Origin: CAIWHR01 sp963779805
GTDB taxonomy: Bacteria > Pseudomonadota > Gammaproteobacteria > Burkholderiales > Casimicrobiaceae
Length of the DNA: 64,000 bases
NCBI GenBank assembly: GCA_963779805.1
Contig: CAVZZN010000003.1
Coordinates: 186,001 to 250,000, forward strand
Direction: 5' to 3'
The notes below the pieces were generated by a model. The model was not told where the DNA came from. It ran no database searches and was given only the letters and a program-made list of their open reading frames with translations. Position numbers and translations under genes: made by a program. Below, one piece after another: positions 1-9,318 of this stretch (position 1 is the first letter of the stretch; the number at the start of each line of letters is the position of its first letter).

Positions 1-1607
1 GCCGCGCCTCGAGCGCGCCCTGGCGCAGCGCGCGCACGTCCGCGAGGCCCATGCCATAGGCCGACAGCACGCCCGCGAACGGATGCAGCAGCACGCGCGT
101 CATGCCCAGCGCATCGGCCACCGGGCACGCGTGCTGTCCGCCCGCGCCGCCGAAGCAGCAGAGCGTGTAGTCGGTGACGTCGTAGCCGCGCTGCACCGAG
201 ATGTGCTTGATCGCGTTCGCCATGTTCTCGACCGCGATGCGCAGGAAGCCGTCGGCCACCTCTTCCGCGCTGCGGGCGATGCCCGTGCCCGCACTCACAT
301 CGTGCGCGAGCGCCGCGAAGCGTTCGCGCACGATCGCGGCGTCGAGCGGCTGATCGGCGTTCGGGCCGAACACCGCCGGAAAGAGCTGCGGATCGAGCTT
401 GCCGACCATCACGTTGCAATCGGTCACGGTGAGCGGCCCGCCGCGGCGGTACGACGCGGGACCGGGATTCGCGCCCGCGGACGCGGGCCCCACGCGAAAG
501 CGCGCGCCGTCGAAGCTGCAGATGGAGCCGCCGCCCGCGGCGACGGTGTGGATGCGCATCATCGGCGCACGCAGGCGCACGCCGGCGACTTCGGTCACGA
601 ATGCGCGCTCGTATTCGCCGGCGTAGTGCGTGACGTCGGTGGACGTTCCGCCCATGTCGAACGCGATGATGCGATCGAAGCCGGCGAGACGCGAGACCTC
701 GACGGCGCCGACGATCCCGCCCGCCGGGCCGGACAGGATGGCGTCCTTGCCCTGGAAGCGGTGCGCATCGGTGAGCCCGCCGGAGGACTGCATGAACTGC
801 AGGCGCGGCGCCCGCGCGTGCGCACCGGACGCGGCGCCGCTGCGCGACGCGTCTGCGCCTGGATCGGCCCTCGCGCCGCCGGGCGCGCCTGACCGTGCCG
901 CGGAATCCGCGCCGCCCGCGAGATCGCGCTCGACTTCGCTCACGTAGCGCCGCAGGATGGGCGACAGGTACGCATCGACCACCGTGGTGTCGGCGCGCGA
1001 CACGAGCTTCATGAGCGGGCTCACCTCGTGGCCGACCGACACCTGGGTGAAGCCCATCTCGCGCGCGAGCGCCGCAAGCGCCTGCTCGTGCTGCGGATAG
1101 CGATAGCCGTGCATCAGCACGATGGCGAGCGCCGCGATCCCGGCCTCGCGAAGCTCCGCGAAGGCGTCTGCGCGCCGACTCGAGATCCAGCGCGCGCACC
1201 ACCTCGCCACGCGCGCCGATGCGCTCGTCGATTTCCACGACGCGCTCGTACAGCAGCGCAGGCAGCTCGATGCGACGCACGAAGAGCTTCGGCCGGTTCT
1301 GATAGGCGATGCGCAGCGCGTCGCCGAAGCCGCGGGTGATCGCGAGCGCGGTGCGCTCGCCCTTGCGCTCGAGCAGCGCATTGGTGGCGACGGTCGTCCC
1401 CATCTTGACCGCGTCGACGACGCCGGGCGGAATCGCGGCGCCCGCGGGCAGTTCGAGGAGCTCGCGAATGCCGTGCACGGCCGCGTCCGCATAGCGCTCG
1501 GGGTTGTCCGACAACAGCTTGTGCGTGACAAGCGAGCCGTCGGGTCGCCGCGCCACGATGTCGGTGAACGTGCCGCCGCGATCGATCCAGAATTGCCACT
1601 GCGTCAT
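1..1607 (-). CDS. Hydantoinase/5-oxoprolinase family protein, subunit A-like (partial)
   Basis: Starts at ATG 1607 on the minus strand and leaves the window at the left edge, so the C-terminus is missing. The N-terminus has the family's ATP-binding signature DRGGTFTDIV (residues 9-18) and MGTTVATNALLERKG from residue 69; a second nucleotide-binding stretch, FDMGGTSTDV, lies further in. Members (HyuA, oxoprolinase) hydrolyse cyclic amides such as hydantoins or 5-oxoproline with ATP, often with a HyuB partner that would lie outside the window. The frame breaks near 1172, where reading resumes as DAFAELREAG after one surplus base. An unusual Ala/Gly/Ser-rich linker (about 35 residues) sits before the LQFMQSSGGL motif. 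The substrate cannot be told from sequence. Confidence 0.8.
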   Translation of the reverse strand, partial: MTQWQFWIDRGGTFTDIVARRPDGSLVTHKLLSDNPERYADAAVHGIRELLELPAGAAIPPGVVDAVKMGTTVATNALLERKGERTALAITRGFGDALRIAYQNRPKLFVRRIELPALLYERVVEIDERIGARGEVVRALDLESARRRLRGASRGRDRGARHRADARLSLSAARAGACGARARDGLHPGVGRPRGEPAHEARVARRHHGGRCVPVAHPAALRERSRARSRGRRGFRGTVRRARRREGRSRRRRVAQRRRVRCARAGAAPAVHAVLRRAHRCAPLPGQGRHPVRPGGRDRRRRRGLASRRLRSHHRVRHGRNVHRRHALRRRIRARIRDRSRRRAPACADDAHPHRRRGRRLHLQLRRRALSRGARVRGRESRSRVVPPRRAAHRDRLQRDGRQARSAALSGGVRPERRSAARRRDRARTLRGARARCECGHGHRPQRGRGGRRLPAHRGREHGERDQAHLGAARLRRHRLHALLLRRRGRTARVPGGRCAGHDARAAASVRGRAVGLWHGPRGRARAAPGRARGA

Positions 1608-1744
1608 GGTGAGCCCCGTTCCTCGCCCCTCGCGCGGCCCGTCACGGCGCGCATGTTCCCGCAAACCCCGATGATACGAGCGATGACGCCCTCGCCGGCG
1701 TGCTGGTGCATCGTCGCCACGACGGGCAGAATAGCGCGCTGACG

Positions 1745-3846
1745 ATGAGCTTTTCCCCCATGGGCCAGCACAAACGACGTCCCCCGCCTTCGCCATCGAC
1801 CCCGCAGCCGACGTTTGCGCCGCCGGGTGCGGGTCGCAATGCCGGCGTCGCGCAAACGATGCAGCGCGCCTTCATCGCCTACCAGACCTATCAGTGGACG
1901 GAGGCGGAGCGCCTGTGTCGAGCGGTGCTGCTGACGAGCCCCGCGGAGTTCGACGCGCTGCACATGTGCGGGGTGATCGCCGCGCAGACGGGCAGGATGC
2001 GCGATGCGGCCGACCTGCTCGCCCGCGCCGTGACGGCGAATCCGGGCAATCCCGACGCGTGCAACAGCCTCGGCAATGCGCTGCGCGAGCTGGGACGCCC
2101 GGAAGAGGCGCTCGCGAATTTCGACCGCGCGCTCGCGCTCAATCCCGGCTATGCCGTCGCGTACAACAATCGCGGCAACGTCCTGCACGATCTCAAGCGC
2201 CACGCCGACGCGCTCGCGAGCTACGATCGCGCCATCGCGCTGCAGCCCGAGTACGCGAGCGCGCACAACAACCGCGGCATGGTGCTGCAGGACCTCGGCC
2301 GGCACGCGGAGGCGATCGAGCACTTCCAGCGTGCGCTCGCGCTCAATCCGAATTACGCCGAGGCGTACGGCAACCTCGCCACCGCGCTCACGCTCATCGA
2401 TCGCCACGCCGGAGGCGGCGGAGTTCTACGACCGCGCCCTGCGCCTCAAGCCCGACTCGGAGTTCCTCCTCGGCACGTATCTCATCACGCGGGCCACCCT
2501 GTGCGACTGGCATGACCGCGCGCGCGATGTCGATCGCCTGCTGGAGAGGATCGCGCGGGGCGAGCCGGTATCGCCTCCGTTCCCCGTGCTCGCGCTCGCG
2601 GACTCGCCGGCGATGCAGCGGCGCGCCGCGCAGATCCACGTGCAGGTCAAGTATCCGCCCCGCAGCGACCTCGGGCCGATTCCGCGCCGTGCCGGTCACG
2701 ACCGCATCCGCATCGGCTACTTCTCCGGCGATCTCCACGATCATGCGCTGGCGTACCTCGCGGCGGAGCTCTTCGAGCGCCACGACCGCACGCGCTTCGA
2801 GATCACGGCATTCTCGTTCACCCCCGATTCGAAGAGCGCGATGCGCACGCGGCTCGAGGCCGCATTCGACCGCCTCATCGACGTTCGCGAGCGCACCGAC
2901 GTCGACGTCGCGAAGCTCGCACGCGAGCTCGAGATCGACGTCGCCGTCGACCTCTGCGGCTTCACGCAGGGCACCCGGACGGGCATCTTCGCGTTTCGGG
3001 CGGCGCCCGTGCAGGCGAGCTATCTCGGTTACCTGGGCACGCTCGGCGCGAGCTACATGGACTATCTCTTCGCCGACGCCGTGATCGTTCCGCCGGAGAG
3101 TCGCGAGCATTACGTGGAAAAGATCGCGTACCTGCCGAGCTATCAGGTGAACGACACCACGCGCACGCCGGCAGACAAGGTGTTCACGCGCGAGGAGCTG
3201 GGGCTTCCGGCGTCGGGGTTCGTGTTCTGCTGCTTCAACAACGCGTACAAGATCACGCCGGCCACGTTCGACAGCTGGATGCGCATCCTGCGCGCGGTGG
3301 ACGGCAGCGTGCTCGTGCTGCTCAAAGGCGACGATCGCGCGGTCGAGAACCTGCGCCGGGAGGCCGCGGCACGGGGCGTCGACGGCGAGCGCCTGCACTT
3401 CGTCGGGCGGCTGCCGATGTCCGAGCATCTCGCGCGCAACCGGGCTGCCGACCTGTTCCTCGACACGGCACCGTACAACGCCGGCGCAACCGCCGCCGAC
3501 GCGCTCTGGGCCGGGCTGCCGGTGCTCACACGCGCCGGCCAATGCTTCGCGAGCCGCGTGGCCGCGAGCCTGCTGACCGCCGTCGGATTGCCCGAGCTGA
3601 TCACGGCGACGGCCGAGGAATACGAGAGCGCTCGCGGTCGCGCTCGCGACCGACCCCGGGCGCCTTGCGTCGATGCGGCGGAAGCTCGCAGCGCAGCGCC
3701 TCACCACGCCGCTGTTCGACATCGCGGGCTCGACGCGCAACATCGAAGCCGCGTACACCATCATGCACGAGCGGGCGCAGGCGGGCCTGCCCCCCGATCA
3801 CATCACCGAGCTAGAATGCGCGGTGCGCGCGATCGCCGATCGCTGA
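1745..3846 (+). CDS. TPR-repeat O-GlcNAc-transferase-like glycosyltransferase (GT41 type), two frameshifts
   Basis: The start is ATG 1745, followed by a Pro-rich stretch and then about six tetratricopeptide repeats (recurring NNRGNVLHDL, YDRAIALQPEYA, NNRGMVLQDL). The C-terminal half has SPINDLY/OGT features: RIGYFSGDLHDHA, the VDLCGFTQGTR segment, QASYLGYLGTLG and DLFLDTAPYNAGATAADALWAG. The family transfers GlcNAc or another sugar to protein Ser/Thr; bacterial substrates are mostly unknown. The reading frame changes near 2410 (surplus G in the GCCGGAG context) and near 3630, after which it ends as ITELECAVRAIADR at TGA 3844-3846. The two shifts look like sequence errors because both sides match one continuous family architecture. 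It is followed closely by the TRAP transporter, with no obvious functional link. Confidence 0.85.
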
Positions 3847-3861
3847 TCCCACGGAGCCCTC

Positions 3862-4833
3862 ATGATGCGCTTCGCCGTTGCCGTTGCTGCATTCGCCCTC
3901 ACCCTTGCCTTGCCCGCGGCCGCCCAGACCAAGTGGGACATGCCGACCGCGTATCCCGCCAACAACTTCCACACCGAGAACATCCAGCAGTTCGCCAACG
4001 AGGTGGACAAGGCCTCGGGCGGCAAGCTCAGGATCACGGTCCATCCCAACGCCGCGTTGTTCAAGGCCCCCGAGATCAAGCGCGCGGTGCAGGGCGGGCA
4101 GGCCCAGCTCGGCGAGATCCTGCTCGTCAACTTCGAGAACGAGGACCCGCTGTACGGCATCGACGGCGTACCGTTCCTCGCCACGTCGTACGCCGAGTCG
4201 TTGAAGCTGTACAAGGCCTCGAAGAGCGCGCTCGAGGCGCGGCTCGCGAAGCAGGGCATGCGCCTGCTGTTCACGGTGCCGTGGCCGCCGCAGGGCATCT
4301 TCACCAACCGCAATCTCAACAGCACGGCCGACATGAAGGGCCTCAAGTGGCGCGCGTACAGTCCCGCCACGGGCAAGATCGCGGAGCTCGTCGGCGCGCA
4401 GCCGGTGACGGTGCAGGCCGCCGAAGTCTCCCAGGCGCTCGCCACCGGCGTGATCGACTCGATGATGACCTCGGGCGCGACCGGCTTCGACTCGAAGACG
4501 TACGAGACCATCAAGAAGTTCTACGACACGCAGGCGTGGCTCCCGAAGAACGCGGTGGTCATGAACCAGCGGGCGTTCGCCGCGCTCGACAAGGGCACGC
4601 AGGCCGCCGTGCTCAAGGCGGCCGCCGACGCCGAGACGCGCGGCTGGAAGCTCTCGCAGGAGAAGACCAACTGGTACCTCGACCAGCTCAAGGCCAAGGG
4701 CATGACGATCGTGAAGCCCTCGGAGCAGCTCACGGCCGACCTGCGCAAGGTGGGCAACGTCATGCTCGCCGAGTGGCTGCGCAAGACGGGCGACGACGGC
4801 CGCAAGGTCATCGACGCCTACCGCGCGATGTGA
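3862..4833 (+). CDS. dctP: TRAP transporter solute-binding protein DctP
   Basis: A 323-residue protein beginning with a Sec signal peptide (MMRFAVAVAAFALTLALPAAAQ, cleavage after AAA-Q expected). The mature part has DctP family features, including EVDKASGGKLRITVHPNA, the VPWPPQGIFTNR segment and the conserved WRAYSPATGKIAELVGAQPV region that carries the substrate carboxylate-binding arginine in this family. It would capture an organic acid in the periplasm and deliver it to DctQM, which follow immediately. ATG 3862 and ATG 3865 are both possible starts. The ligand cannot be predicted from sequence alone. Confidence 0.93.
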   Translation: MMRFAVAVAAFALTLALPAAAQTKWDMPTAYPANNFHTENIQQFANEVDKASGGKLRITVHPNAALFKAPEIKRAVQGGQAQLGEILLVNFENEDPLYGIDGVPFLATSYAESLKLYKASKSALEARLAKQGMRLLFTVPWPPQGIFTNRNLNSTADMKGLKWRAYSPATGKIAELVGAQPVTVQAAEVSQALATGVIDSMMTSGATGFDSKTYETIKKFYDTQAWLPKNAVVMNQRAFAALDKGTQAAVLKAAADAETRGWKLSQEKTNWYLDQLKAKGMTIVKPSEQLTADLRKVGNVMLAEWLRKTGDDGRKVIDAYRAM

Positions 4834-4891
4834 CCGGGCCCGGTGCGATGACCACGCACCGGCACCGCGCGCGCCGCGGCATCGCTTGACG

Positions 4892-5405
4892 ATGCGCCGC
4901 CTGCTGGACGCGCTGTACGACGCCGCCGCCTACGCGGCGGCGTTTTTCATGGTGGCAACACTCGTGTGGGTGCTGGTCGGCATCGCCGGGCGCCTGTTGC
5001 ATTTCCACGTGCCCGGCACGGATGCGTATGCCGGCTACAGCATGGCCGCCGCCGGGTTCCTCGCGCTCGCTCACACGCTCAAGCGTCGCGAGCACATCCG
5101 CGTGACGCTGCTGCTCGAGCACACCGGCGAAGGCACGCGGCGCGGCCTCGAGCTGTGGTCGCTCGCCGTCGCCACCCTGCTCGCGGCGCTGTTCGCGTTC
5201 TACAGCATTCGTCTCGCGTACCAGTCGTGGGACTTCAACGACATTTCCACCGCGACGGACGCCACGCCGCTGTGGATCCCGCAGATCGCGATGGCGACGG
5301 GCACGCTCGTGCTGTTCGTCGCGTTCGTCGACGAGCTCGTGCTCGCGTTCTGCGCGGCGCGCGGCGCCGGAAGCGGCGCCCGCCGAGATCCTGCACAACG
5401 AGTAG
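4892..5405 (+). CDS. dctQ: TRAP transporter small membrane subunit DctQ (one frameshift near the end)
   Basis: Begins at ATG 4892 (MRRLLDALYDAAAYAAAFFMVA) and has the expected four hydrophobic helices of DctQ, with the typical RREHIRVTLLLE motif between helices 2 and 3. Near 5373 a surplus G (GCCGGAAG context) shifts the frame; removing it gives a short tail APAEILHNE and a TAG stop at 5403-5405, which places the end right before dctM as expected. Together with DctP and DctM it forms a secondary, sodium-driven organic-acid importer. Confidence 0.88.
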
Positions 5406-5421
5406 CCGAGGAGACGCCCTC

Positions 5422-6713
5422 ATCACCACGCTGCTCATCGTCGCGCTGTTCGCGCTGCTCGGCAGCGGTGTCTGGATCGGCCTCGCGCTGTCCGGCGTCG
5501 CGTGGCTCGGCATGGAGCTCTTCTCGTCGCGTCCGGCCGGCGACGCGATGGCCGTCACCATCTGGGGCTCGTCGTCGTCGTGGACCCTGACCGCGCTCCC
5601 GCTCTTCATCTGGATGGGCGAGATCCTGTTCCGCACGCGGCTCTCGGAGGACATGTTCCGCGGTCTCGCGCCGTGGCTCGAGCGCGTGCCGGGGCGGCTG
5701 CTGCACACCAACATCCTGGGGTGCACGCTCTTCGCCGCGGTGTCCGGATCGTCGGCGGCCACGTGCGCCACCATCGGCAAGATGACGCTGCCGGAGCTCG
5801 CCGCGCGCGGCTATCCGGAGGACATCACGATCGGCACGCTCGCGGGCGCGGGCACGCTGGGCCTGCTGATTCCGCCGTCGATCATCATGATCGTGTACGG
5901 CGTGTCGGCCAACGTGTCGATCGCGCATCTGTTCGTCGCCGGCATCGTCCCGGGATTGATCGTCGCGCTGCTCTTCTCCGGCTACATCGTGGTCTGGGCG
6001 CTCGCCAACCCGGACGCCATCCCGGCCGCCACGCGAGCGCACGACGCTTCGTGCAGAAGATCCACGCTTCGCGCCATCTCATTCCCGTCGCCCTGCTGAT
6101 CCTCGCCGTGCTGGGCTCGATCTACACCGGCCTCGCCACGGCGACGGAAGCGGCCGCGTTCGGCGTGCTCGGCTCGCTCGTCATCGCCCTCACCCAGCGC
6201 TCGCTCACGCGCGAGACCTTCCGCGCGAGCCTGCTGGGGGCCACGCGCCTGTACTGCATGATCGCGCTCATCCTCGCCGGCGCCGCGTTCCTGACGCTCG
6301 CGATGGGCTACATCGGCCTGCCTCGCCATCTCGCGCAGTGGATCGGCAGCCTGGGCCTCAGCCCGTTCCTGCTGATCGTGGCGCTGATGGTGTTCTACAT
6401 CGTGCTGGGCTGCTTCCTCGACGGCATCTCGATGGTCGTGCTCACGATGGGCGTCATCCTGCCGACCGTGGAAGCGGCGCATCTCGACCTCATCTGGTTC
6501 GGCATCTTCGTCGTGCTGGTGGTCGAGATGGCGCAGATCACGCCGCCGGTCGGCTTCAACCTCTTCGTGCTGCAGGGCATGACCTCGCGCCAGATCACGT
6601 GGATCGCGCGCCACACGGTGCCCATGTTCCTGCTGCTCGTCGCCGCGGTGCTGATCATCTGGTTCTTTCCCGCGCTCGTCACGGCGCTGCCGCGACAGAT
6701 GAGGATGGGATGA
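5422..6713 (+). CDS. dctM: TRAP transporter large permease DctM (unusual start, one frameshift)
   Basis: About 430 residues of a polytopic membrane protein. It shows DctM hallmarks: SGSSAATCATIGKMTLPEL, GAGTLGLLIPPSIIMIVYG, and near the end VEMAQITPPVGFNLFVLQG. No ATG, GTG or TTG lies in frame between the dctQ stop and the first helix. The best start is ATC at 5422, 8 nt after a GAGGAG ribosome-binding sequence, giving (I/M)TTLLIVALFALLG. The frame breaks near 6045, where one base appears missing before RFVQKIHASRHLIPVALL. It ends at TGA 6711-6713, overlapping the next start. Role: the transport channel of the DctPQM importer. Confidence 0.88.
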
Positions 6714-7251
6714 GACATCCGCGCCTCGCCTCGCCGCATGCGAGCCTTCCGGCACCGACGACCGCAGCCGAGGCGCCCTGGGCCGCGAAGCTCGCGACGC
6801 CGTTCGCCGTGCTCGGGCATCCGCACGGCGCGCGATTGCGTGACGATGCGTCGAGTACCTGCCGAAGGGCACGCCCGAGCTGCCGCCGCAGGACGAGGTG
6901 GCAGCGGAAGCGGTCCGGCAACTGCGCGCGTATCTCGATGATCCGCACTTCCGTTTCACGCTGCCGCTCGATCCCGCGGGCACGTCCTTCCGCCGCAAAG
7001 TGTGGGACGCGCTGGAACGCATCCCGGTCGGCGAATCGCGCACCTACGGCGAGATCGCGCGCGTGGTGCACTCCGCACCGCGCGCAGTCGGCGGCGCGTG
7101 CGGCGCCAATCCGATCGCGCTGGTCATTCCGTGTCATCGCGTGATCGCGAGCGCGGGCAGGCTCGGCGGGTTCATGAATTCGCGGGCAGGCGATCCGCTC
7201 GCCATCAAGACGTGGCTGCTGCGCCACGAAGGCTATCGCTTTGGCGCGTAG
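6710..7251 (+). CDS. ogt: Methylated-DNA--protein-cysteine methyltransferase (two frameshifts)
   Basis: This suicide DNA-repair enzyme removes O6-methyl groups from guanine. The active-site motif IPCHRV is at the expected place (ALVIPCHRVIAS), preceded by the DNA-binding helix-turn-helix segment YGEIARVVHSAPRAVGGACGANP. The start ATG 6710 overlaps the dctM stop. The N-terminal part is split: PFAVLG is followed by a surplus G (near 6815) before IRTARDC, then another shift near 6850 before EYLPKGTPELPP. The second half (from about 6898) is intact. Frameshifts of this sort recur through the window and are probably consensus errors. It ends just after the possible xerD start. Confidence 0.85.
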
Positions 7252-8188
7252 GGCGGCCGGGGAGCGGCCCGGCAGGGTCGGGCCGGGCACCCACGATCCG
7301 GCGGGCGCGCTGATCGATGCGTTCTGCGATCAGCTCTGGCTGCAGGACGGCCTCGCGCGCACGTCGCTCGACAGCTATCGCCGCGATCTCGCGCGCTGGT
7401 CGGCGTGGCTCGAGGGCCGCGACCGCGCGCTGCTCGACGCCACGCGCCAGGACGTCGAAAGCTTCCTCGCGGACGAGTTCCGCGGCCGCAACAAGGCCAC
7501 GTCCATTGCGCGTCGTCTCTCGGCGCTGCGTCGCTTCTACGGCCTGCAGCTGCAGCAGGGGACGCTGCGCACCGATCCGACGCTGCGCGTGCGCGCACCG
7601 CGCCTGCCGCGACGCTTGCCGAAGAATCTCGCCGAGCGACAGGTGGAAGCGCTGCTGGCCGCACCCGACGTGCGCACCGCGCTGGGCGTGCGCGACCGCG
7701 CCATGCTCGAAACGCTCTACGCCACCGGCCTGCGCGTGTCCGAGCTCGTGGGCTTGACGCTCGGCCAGGTCGCGCTCGACATGGGCGTGGTGCGCGTGAT
7801 CGGCAAGGGCAACAAGGAGCGTCTCGTGCCGCTGGGCGAGGAAGCGGTGCAGTGGGTCAAGCGCTACCTGCGCGAGGCGCGCCCCGGACTGATGGGTCAC
7901 GGCCGCAGCGACGCGCTCTTCCTCACGGCGCGGCACGCGCCCATGACGCGACAAGCCTTCTGGCAGCTCGTCAAGCGCTATGGCGTGAAGGCATCGATTC
8001 CCGCCGCCTCGCTCTCGCCGCACGTGCTGCGACACGCGTTCGCCACGCATCTGCTCAATCACGGCGCGGACCTGCGCGTCGTGCAGCTCCTGCTCGGCCA
8101 CGCCGACATCACGACGACGACGATCTACACCCACGTCGCCCGCGAGCGCCTGAAGCAGTTGCATCGCGATCACCACCCGCGCGGCTAG
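7241..8188 (+). CDS. xerD: Tyrosine recombinase XerD
   Basis: About 315 residues: N-terminal SAM-like core-binding domain (residues 20-110) and C-terminal catalytic domain. Catalytic residues of tyrosine recombinases are visible: Arg in LYATGLRVSELVGL, HVLRHAFATHLL (HxxR), the His of LLGHADI and the nucleophile Tyr in TIYTHVARERLK. Length and motifs fit XerD/XerC, which resolves chromosome dimers at dif with FtsK; the GADLRVVQLLLGHADITTT ending favours XerD. The TTG at 7241 is the earliest start and would overlap the MGMT gene by 11 nt; a later start is possible because the first 20 residues look poorly conserved. Confidence 0.92.
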   Translation: MARRAAGERPGRVGPGTHDPAGALIDAFCDQLWLQDGLARTSLDSYRRDLARWSAWLEGRDRALLDATRQDVESFLADEFRGRNKATSIARRLSALRRFYGLQLQQGTLRTDPTLRVRAPRLPRRLPKNLAERQVEALLAAPDVRTALGVRDRAMLETLYATGLRVSELVGLTLGQVALDMGVVRVIGKGNKERLVPLGEEAVQWVKRYLREARPGLMGHGRSDALFLTARHAPMTRQAFWQLVKRYGVKASIPAASLSPHVLRHAFATHLLNHGADLRVVQLLLGHADITTTTIYTHVARERLKQLHRDHHPRG

Positions 8189-8200
8189 GATGAACGCATC

Positions 8201-8698
8201 GTGAGCAAGGACCGCACGCCCCAGACGAACGCATTGCGCGTGCTGCGCGAGCACGGTGTCGCGTTCACGCTGCATCCCTACGAGTACGAGGAGCGCGGCG
8301 GCACGGCCGTGTCTTCGCGCGAGCTCGGCGTCGACGAGCACGCCGTGGTCAAGACGCTGGTCATGGAGGACGAGCACAGGCAGCCGCTCCTCGTGCTGAT
8401 GCACGGCGACCGCGAGGTGTCGACGAAGAACCTCGCCCGCGCGCTCGGGGTGAAGACGATCGCGCCGTGCCCGCCCGCGGTGGCGGATCGGCATTCGGGC
8501 TACCAGGTCGGCGGCACGAGCCCGTTCGGCACCCGCCGGACGATGCCGGTCGTCATGCAATCCACGATCGCGGACCTGCCGTACCTCTACATCAACGGCG
8601 GGCGGCGCGGACTGCTGGTCGGCATGACCCCCGCCGATCTCGTGCGCGTGCTCGCGCCGAAGGTCCTCGACGTGGCGACCACGAAGACGAGATCATGA
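8201..8698 (+). CDS. ybaK: Cys-tRNA(Pro)/aminoacyl-tRNA deacylase YbaK/EbsC
   Basis: A 165-residue YbaK-family editing protein starting at GTG 8201. Motifs include HPYEYEERGGT near the N-terminus, AVVKTLVMEDEH, the catalytic-lysine region, and VGGTSPFGTRRTMPVVMQ. Members hydrolyse mischarged Cys-tRNA(Pro) in trans. It follows xerD by 12 nt and may be co-transcribed. Its TGA stop (8696-8698) is contained in the first bases of a 60-bp class repeat that also overlaps the stop of ku at 35311. Confidence 0.92.
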   Translation: MSKDRTPQTNALRVLREHGVAFTLHPYEYEERGGTAVSSRELGVDEHAVVKTLVMEDEHRQPLLVLMHGDREVSTKNLARALGVKTIAPCPPAVADRHSGYQVGGTSPFGTRRTMPVVMQSTIADLPYLYINGGRRGLLVGMTPADLVRVLAPKVLDVATTKTRS

Positions 8699-8754
8699 GC
8701 GCGCCGGGCCGCCCCAAGCGCGAATGCCGGAGTGCGCAGCACGAAGGTCGTCCA
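8696..8754 (+). repeat. Stop-codon-overlapping ~60-bp intergenic repeat, single copy
   Basis: The unit begins TGAGCGCGCCGGGCCGCCCC and contains a GTGC-GCA-GCAC mini-hairpin near its end. It matches the reverse complement of the two tandem units at 35191-35310 almost base for base. In both places the first three bases are the stop codon of the gene just upstream (ybaK here, ku there). A degenerate start of a second unit (CGCGCCGGGCCGC) follows at about 8757. Read in frame it would encode a GRPKREYRSAQHEG-type peptide, which I regard as a translation artefact of a repeat rather than a gene. Confidence 0.85.
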
Positions 8755-8782
8755 CGCGCGCCGGGCCGCAGCGCGCGACGGG

Positions 8783-9133
8783 TCAGCGCTGGCGCTCGAT
8801 CGTGACGCCGATCTCGCGCACGCCGGGCAACGCGGCGAGCTTCGCCACGCGCACCCGCACCCACGGCGCGTTGAACTCCTGCAGCGCGATGTCCGCCACG
8901 CCCTGCGCAAACCGCTCGAGCAGGCCGTGCCGGTGCTCGACGGCGAACCTCTGCAGCCGCCGCACGAGCGCGGAGTAATCGAGCGCATCGGCGAGGTCGT
9001 CGGAATGGAACGCGGCCTCCGATGGCACGGCGACGTCGACGTCGAGGCGCAGCGTCTGCGGCAGCTCGCGCTCCCAGTCGTATACGCCGATGCGCGTCTG
9101 GATCCGCAGATCGTGGATGAAGATCGCGTTCAT
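8783..9133 (-). CDS. folB: Dihydroneopterin aldolase FolB
   Basis: A 116-residue protein on the minus strand. It begins MNAIFIHDLRIQTRIGVYDWERE, the typical FolB N-terminus with the conserved glutamate of the pterin site, and has DLADALDYSALV in the middle. FolB cleaves dihydroneopterin to 6-hydroxymethyl-dihydropterin plus glycolaldehyde in folate synthesis. Its position beside plsY and tsaD is common in betaproteobacteria. The convergent space to ybaK is filled by the 60-bp repeat. Confidence 0.93.
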   Translation of the reverse strand: MNAIFIHDLRIQTRIGVYDWERELPQTLRLDVDVAVPSEAAFHSDDLADALDYSALVRRLQRFAVEHRHGLLERFAQGVADIALQEFNAPWVRVRVAKLAALPGVREIGVTIERQR

Positions 9134-9224
9134 CGCCGCTGCGCCGCACGATGCACGCGCGCCGGCCGCTTTGTGAGTATCATGCGGCGCATTCTACCCG
9201 CCGCGCATCGGAGCCTCGGTGCCC

Positions 9225-9318
9225 GTCACTCGCGCCTTCGCTCCGTCCGCCGCGCATCGATGAACGTCACTCTCGCCTTCGCTCCGTCCGCCGCGCAGCG
9301 ATGATCGTCACGCTCGCC
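9225..9318 (+). repeat. 41-bp tandem repeat spanning the plsY start codon
   Basis: Two 41-bp units (9225-9265 and 9266-9306) differ at three positions and are followed by a partial third unit (9307-9318); a degraded partial unit (CCGCCGCGCATCG) precedes them. Each unit carries the core CCTTCGCTCCGTCCGCCGCG and ends in ATGAAC or ATGATC, so the plsY initiation region (ATG then GTCAC) is duplicated upstream. The copy at 9301 starts the full-length gene; the ATG at 9260 is also in some frames but leads to a different reading. Confidence 0.9.

Noticed and set aside
8699..8805. A reading frame in the repeat that gives GRPKRE...RSAQHEG peptides
   Set aside because: The peptide is a translation of the 60-bp repeat, also seen after ku; no start signal of its own and no conserved protein.
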